Below are positions 59,786 through 64,000 of a stretch of 64,000 nucleotides of DNA, one piece after another. The stretch spans positions 239,320 through 303,319 of the forward strand of contig JABCPU010000036.1 in the NCBI GenBank assembly GCA_016800925.1, given 5' to 3'. The notes below the pieces were generated by a model. It worked only from the letters and a program-made list of their open reading frames with translations. It did not search any database and was not told the DNA's origin. The stretch's first letter is position 1, and the number at the start of each line of letters is the position of its first letter. The DNA comes from Suillus spraguei. Taxonomy: Eukaryota; Basidiomycota; Agaricomycetes; Boletales; Suillaceae. The position numbers and the translations under genes are program-made.

Positions 59786-60697
59786 TTGGATGGGAAGATC
59801 TATAACCTGGCACTAGTCTTGCTGCTGGCAGAGAATGCTGTGGGACTAGAAGCCACTAAGATGCATGATCAGTTCATGGCGCAGGTTCACGCTTCTTTGC
59901 AGGCCAGCAAGGTTAGGTGCGAACAAGAGAGACTAGCTGCTGCTGCTGATGAGAAGGGTAAGGAGAAGGAAGTTGTTGTCGCAGACATGCCAATGGAGGA
60001 GGTTACTGGCGGTGATGCGGAGGGTATGGTGGCGCCTTTAGCACCAACTGAGGGTACTTTGGTAAGCTCTCATCATCTCTCTTTCGCTTGCCTTTACTTA
60101 TGCGCTATTTCTAGCATCCAAAGCCATGCCCCAGGACTGGTGGAGACCTGGCGACATAGTGTACTCAAAGCCGTGCGAGCGCTGTGCTCATCAGAAGATA
60201 CTTTGCTCCAGCAAGTGTGGGTATAGCTGTTGGCTGTGCTGCAAGCTGAAGACTGGCTGCATCCAGTCCAGGTACTTCGGTAGTAAGTTCTGTGCATGTC
60301 AAACTTCTCACCTTGTTAACTTGTTCATAGAATGTAAGGCCAAATCTGCAGCAAAGATGCCACCTACCGCCAGCAATAGCAGTAGTTCTAGGGCTGGTGG
60401 TGAAGTTACCGCTGATGGTCCACCTGAAGCAGCAATAGAGCTGACGGAAGGGGAGGAGATGGATATGGGAGAAGTTGCAAGGCAAGTTGCTGATGATTCA
60501 GAGGTGGAGGGATGAAGCGGAATTTCAGTGGCAGCTGGATGAGCTGTGTACCATACCTGACTTGTTCTTCTTGGCAGATGCTGAGATGCGGAAGCTGGAT
60601 GCGTGGTATGTGCAGATGCAAGGCCTGATGAAGGAGATGGCCGCCAGCCTGAAGTACCTTCACGGCTATCTGGACCACTGTAAAGATACAACCTAAC
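59786..60697 (+). pseudogene. Cys-rich transposon-passenger ORF, frameshifted
   Basis: A frame with Ala/Glu-rich helix (MHDQFMAQVHASLQASKVRC) joins across an intron (GTAAGCTC..TTTCTAG, about 60062-60114) to WWRPGDIVYSKPCERCAHQK, CSSKCGYSCWLCCKLKTGC, a C-x2-C-x6-C-x3-C-like cluster. A second intron (about 60270-60329) follows, then an acidic linker (ELTEGEEMDMGEVARQVADD). The conserved-looking coiled coil RDEAEFQWQLDELCTIPDLF lies in the next frame, so a one-base shift near 60500 breaks the gene. The last codons run into the LTR-like copy B. Proteins of this layout are abundant beside LTR elements in Agaricomycetes; their function is unknown. Confidence 0.5.
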
Positions 60698-61575
60698 CTG
60701 GGCTGTAGATAAACTACCTCCTAAGTTAGTATGTGAGTCTTGCACTCCATCTAGTCTGCTTCACTTGTGAAAACAAGAGCATTCGACCCTAAAGGGGATG
60801 CCTATTAGTATGGTCAAATTCAAGTCCAACTTATGTGCAAATGAAGCATCGTGGTCAGCAGTAAGTTGCCGTGGTCAGTGATGATGCCACCGGAACTAGT
60901 GTCGTATGTAGTGGTACTACCGTGGTCAAGATATAGTCAGAAACAGTTGCATTGAGCAAGTGATGTCGAGCGATGATATCAGCGGTAGCGGTAAGGTTGC
61001 GAGCAGTGCAAAGAAACAGTAAAGAAGTCCACGGTACTTTCAGTGGTAACAGAGAATGAGCGTGATCGATTAACGAGTGATAAGGAACTTTAAAGACTAT
61101 GTCTACTACTGGGTGGATCCAGAGCTAGACAATAATCCTGACCTATAGTACATGCAATGGTGTAAAATCAGGTACTGTATTGTGCAGGGTATGCGGTGCT
61201 TATATCCTAAATCGTATGTACTTGGAATACTCTAGGCTAGATCAGTAGCACTCAAGTGTAGTAACCGCCATATGTAAACATAGCGTGAGGCACTGCGGCA
61301 CAAGGCAACATGTAATAAGACTTGCCATGGAATCAGTGATAACAAACATAAAAACAAACGACGCACCAAATGGAGCTATGTGGACGCGGCAAGGACATGG
61401 GAGGACATCGGTACATGGAATGAGGTGCGGTAGTTGGTATGGTGTGCGGTAAACGTGGGATGCCGCCAGTAATGCTAAAGGGGTAAGACGGCCATGGACA
61501 AGTGGTAACTCCTATAGATGTGAGATGAGTGTCAAAAGATAGGGTTTTTAGCCCAGCACCAATATGTTCGTTACA
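60679..61575. repeat. LTR-like 897-bp repeat, copy B
   Basis: It starts TGTAAAGATACAACC and ends AATATGTTCGTTACA and parallels copy A (54896-55860) throughout, with one internal gap of about 60 bp. It may be the second LTR of a nested, rearranged element or an independent solo LTR. No matching target duplications were seen. Confidence 0.65.
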
Positions 61576-62487
61576 CCGCATCAAGAAGGTGCACGGTGAC
61601 TGAGTACTTAGCATCTTCCATCTTTTGTACCATATATGTGTATACTGTAGCGCATGCATACGAGTCTTTCTCCTGTGTTTTTACTGCTGGTAAGGAAGCA
61701 TGAGTTGGTGGTCCTGTCCAAATGTCCCATGTCCATATCCAAATTCCAGTACTAGTCCATTGAATGCCTGTGTGATATCATAAGGTAAATGAGCACTCGC
61801 ATAAGATGAGACTAGAGTAAAGGTATGGCCAAATTTGCAAGGTACTGCTCATCTTGTCTTCATCATTGCGCTTCCTTCTTCTATTCCTTCGTGATACCGC
61901 CAAGCGCATAATGTCCTTGGTTCTGTCAAATGTGTGTGGTGCGCTGCCTCTGCAGTAGAAGGAAATATGTACAGTAATGATCTGTGCACGGTATTAGTCC
62001 AATCTCTGCAGTCCATTGCGGTATTAATCCTGATATAGAGTCTGTTTGCTGTTAGCGCATAGCATAGTAAGTATGATCTCGAGAGTGGAAACTTTGATAA
62101 GGGAAACTGAGACACCAGTCGAAACCCAGGGTAAATGAAGAACTATCATACTGCATGGTTTTTTTTTCGTGTTTTTATGTTTTTCTGGAGTGTGTGATAT
62201 TAGAGAGCAGCGGTATGACAGCAAGTGTCGGTAGTAGTGGTATGGGATAGGTGGGGTGGGGTTAAGTGTTGGCACTGAAGCCAATGTCTTCATCTGCCGG
62301 CTCTTATCGTCTTCTCCTGCCAATGAGTCCAATGCTTCTTCATCTAGACCGGTAACACTAGTAACTGAAATTTTAGTATTGGTACATGGGTGATAAGGGA
62401 TCAAGCGGAACACTGTGTAATGCAGTTTGGATATGCTGCCATCTAGCTCAAGCTAGCCAGTAGAGCTGCCATTGGTACGACGCACTA
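61576..62487. other. non-coding transposon-derived stretch
   Basis: No frame resembles a family. A minus-strand region rich in Met/Leu (62413-62024) is open but unrecognised. It may be the 3' part or LTR of the neighbouring gypsy element. Confidence 0.3.
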
Positions 62488-63960
62488 CTACCATTGGACC
62501 AGGTACCGCAGCTTCGTCTTTTTGACTAAGCTCATACTTGATCTTGAATTGTGCACTAAGACTAGCGTGCCTGGGGCAAAGTGATAGTCCTTTGATAGTA
62601 GCGCCATACCAGCGCTCAAATTGCCGTACCGAATTGAGCCTTGCCTTGGTGACCCTTTTCTCTGATGCTGCAAAGGTCTTCCTGCCACTTCTGTAACTGC
62701 TGCGCGTGGTAAGCGATGAGATCGGTAGTAGAGAATGTCTCTTGACCAGGTAGTTCTACTAGAAAGGTACTTTCAGCGAGATCAAATTGGAAAGATTGGC
62801 TTGATGCCAATGAACCATAAAATATGGCAATAGCACTGTATCATGATGAATGGTAATGCACTCAGCCCAGAACACAGTATGAATGGTCTGGTACCAGTGG
62901 GACTTGTCCCCCTCGCAACTTTTCATGATGGCCTCTCGACATCATAATGATGCCACTCAATGATGCCGTTGGCTTGCAAGTTGTAGGAAGAGATGCGGAT
63001 GGGGTGAATCCCATATGGTTAGCTAACTCTTCTACCACCACAATAAATGCTGGCCCGTTGTCAGTAACGATCTCGGTGATAGGTCCCCACCAACACAGAA
63101 GCTCTTCGAAGATGAAGGCACTAGGGTCCTAGTTTTTCCTTGCATAGCATATGCCATTCTTTGGTAACCGGTAAGAGCACAGCATGCTTGAACTAAGCGA
63201 TCAAATCCACTGGCTTTGGCATCAATCATAGTGTCAAGGTGTGGCATGCCTAAAGATACCGCTGGTATAGGGATGGTTGGCAGTATGTGCCAGCAGCAAG
63301 TCTGCCTGATCTGGTACTTGTGACAAGTCCTGTTGTACCATTTGATATCATCAATAATATATGGCCACCAAAAAATGCAAAAGAAAGTCTAGCGCGAATC
63401 ACAAATACTCACTTATGACCTAAGTCATCATGCGCTTCCTTCAGGATATGCAAGCGCTTAGCCACCGGTAAACGACTAGCTGATATTTGCCGAGTGATTG
63501 CTGCTGGAAAGAGGCTATGCCCTAACACAAAGTACTGAACAAGTGTCCATATGAAGGACATAATTCCTTGTCAGTCCAAGCTCGCTGGCCACTTGCAGTC
63601 AGTCAGGGATTGCTGAATTACCAGCATATGTTTGTTTTGGGCTTGGGCAGCCTCAGAATGCAGGATTATGATGCCATCACTTTCCATGGGTTACGGTACC
63701 TAAACATGCAAGTAGCATGGGTGGTCGAGTCAGTGAGCATGGCAATGGGTGAAGAATGAGGGTGCTGCAAGATGTTGCCGCAAGGACCTGTGACTATGCA
63801 AGCCCTATCATTCAAGATCTCCATACTGAAGGAGTACGAGTGTCTAACCACTCCTCATGAATCATCTTCCTCAGCAGGATCTTCATCTGCTGTGGTCTCC
63901 TTGAGAGACCATCAGCGCCGGTAATGTTGGTTGCGGGTATGTGTATCAAGATTGAATTGA
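62488..63960 (-). pseudogene. Ty3/gypsy integrase remnant
   Basis: Read leftward, broken frames give RLHILKEAHDDLGHK (zinc-binding H2C2-like start, from about 63460), WWPYIIDDIKWYNRTCHKYQ, a VTDNGPAFIVVVEELA core block (about 63075-63030), SREAIMKSCEGDKSHWYQTI and HTVFWAECITIHHDT, then LIAYHAQQLQKWQEDL and the C-terminal YHFAPGTLVLVHNSR..KLRYLVQWYGP-like module (about 62600-62490). This order is that of a gypsy integrase. Frame changes and stops occur throughout, so it is dead. The element continues beyond the right edge of the window. Confidence 0.7.
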
Positions 63961-64000
63961 AACAAAAGTATACCTGTGATCAGCAGTTGATCCGTAGTGT

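Noticed and set aside
54896..61575. A single 6.7-kb LTR retrotransposon bounded by copies A and B
   Set aside because: The copies share orientation and ends, but the interior lacks a coherent gag-pol and the outer flanks show no target duplication, so one element could not be asserted.

Overview
The window looks like nuclear DNA of a filamentous basidiomycete, most likely an Agaricomycete. Genes are dense and cut by many short (about 48-80 nt) GT-AG introns with a few GC-AG introns. Several products are typical of mushroom-forming fungi: a trehalose phosphorylase, a DUF6593-type protein, polyporopepsin-like aspartic proteases and a Cys-rich transposon-passenger ORF. No rRNA, confident tRNA, CRISPR or bacterial operon structure was seen.

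Positions 1 to about 41.8 kb form a conserved gene-rich block. In order: the 3' end of a one-pass membrane protein (+); an ASH2/Bre2-type COMPASS subunit (-); a UBE2L3-like ubiquitin-conjugating E2 in ten exons (+); a very large Ser/Pro-rich protein (+); a DUF6593-type protein (-); a BTB/POZ protein (-); the N-terminal glutamine amidase NTAQ1 (-); the F1-ATPase chaperone ATP12 (-); the mismatch-repair protein MSH3 (+), whose 3' end overlaps that of the nucleolar protein POL5/MYBBP1A (-); a small conserved CxxC-tail protein (-); trehalose phosphorylase (-); a divergent TFIIB-type zinc-ribbon factor (+); an AlkB/ALKBH1 dioxygenase (-); LETM1 (+); the permease chaperone SHR3 (-); a 1.29-kb TIR transposon carrying only a pogo/Tc5-type DNA-binding ORF; a three-finger C2H2 factor (+); and an RsfS-domain mitochondrial protein (+). 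Four genes (ATP12, LETM1, RsfS-like, and indirectly NTAQ1) concern mitochondria or protein quality control, but I see no cluster logic beyond shared short divergent promoters.

From about 41.8 to 46.7 kb the region is transitional: weak ORFs and two tandem aspartic protease copies. The upstream copy is clearly dead. The downstream copy is nearly complete but has an apparent one-base frameshift.

From about 46.7 kb to the end the window is transposon-derived: a decayed Ty1/copia gag-protease with a half-tRNA-iMet primer site; an intact-looking 1,616-bp Tc1/mariner DD34E element with 211-213-bp TIRs, TA duplication and a recognisable empty-site paralogue nearby; a 620-bp solo LTR with a 5-bp duplication; two roughly 0.9-kb LTR-like direct repeats plus scattered end fragments; a 380-bp inverted-repeat pair; a 17-bp minisatellite; a frameshifted Cys-rich passenger ORF; and, reaching the window edge on the minus strand, a decayed Ty3/gypsy integrase.

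Exon models were assembled by eye from reading-frame continuity, splice signals and remembered family conservation. No alignment or database search was run, so gene boundaries are predictions.
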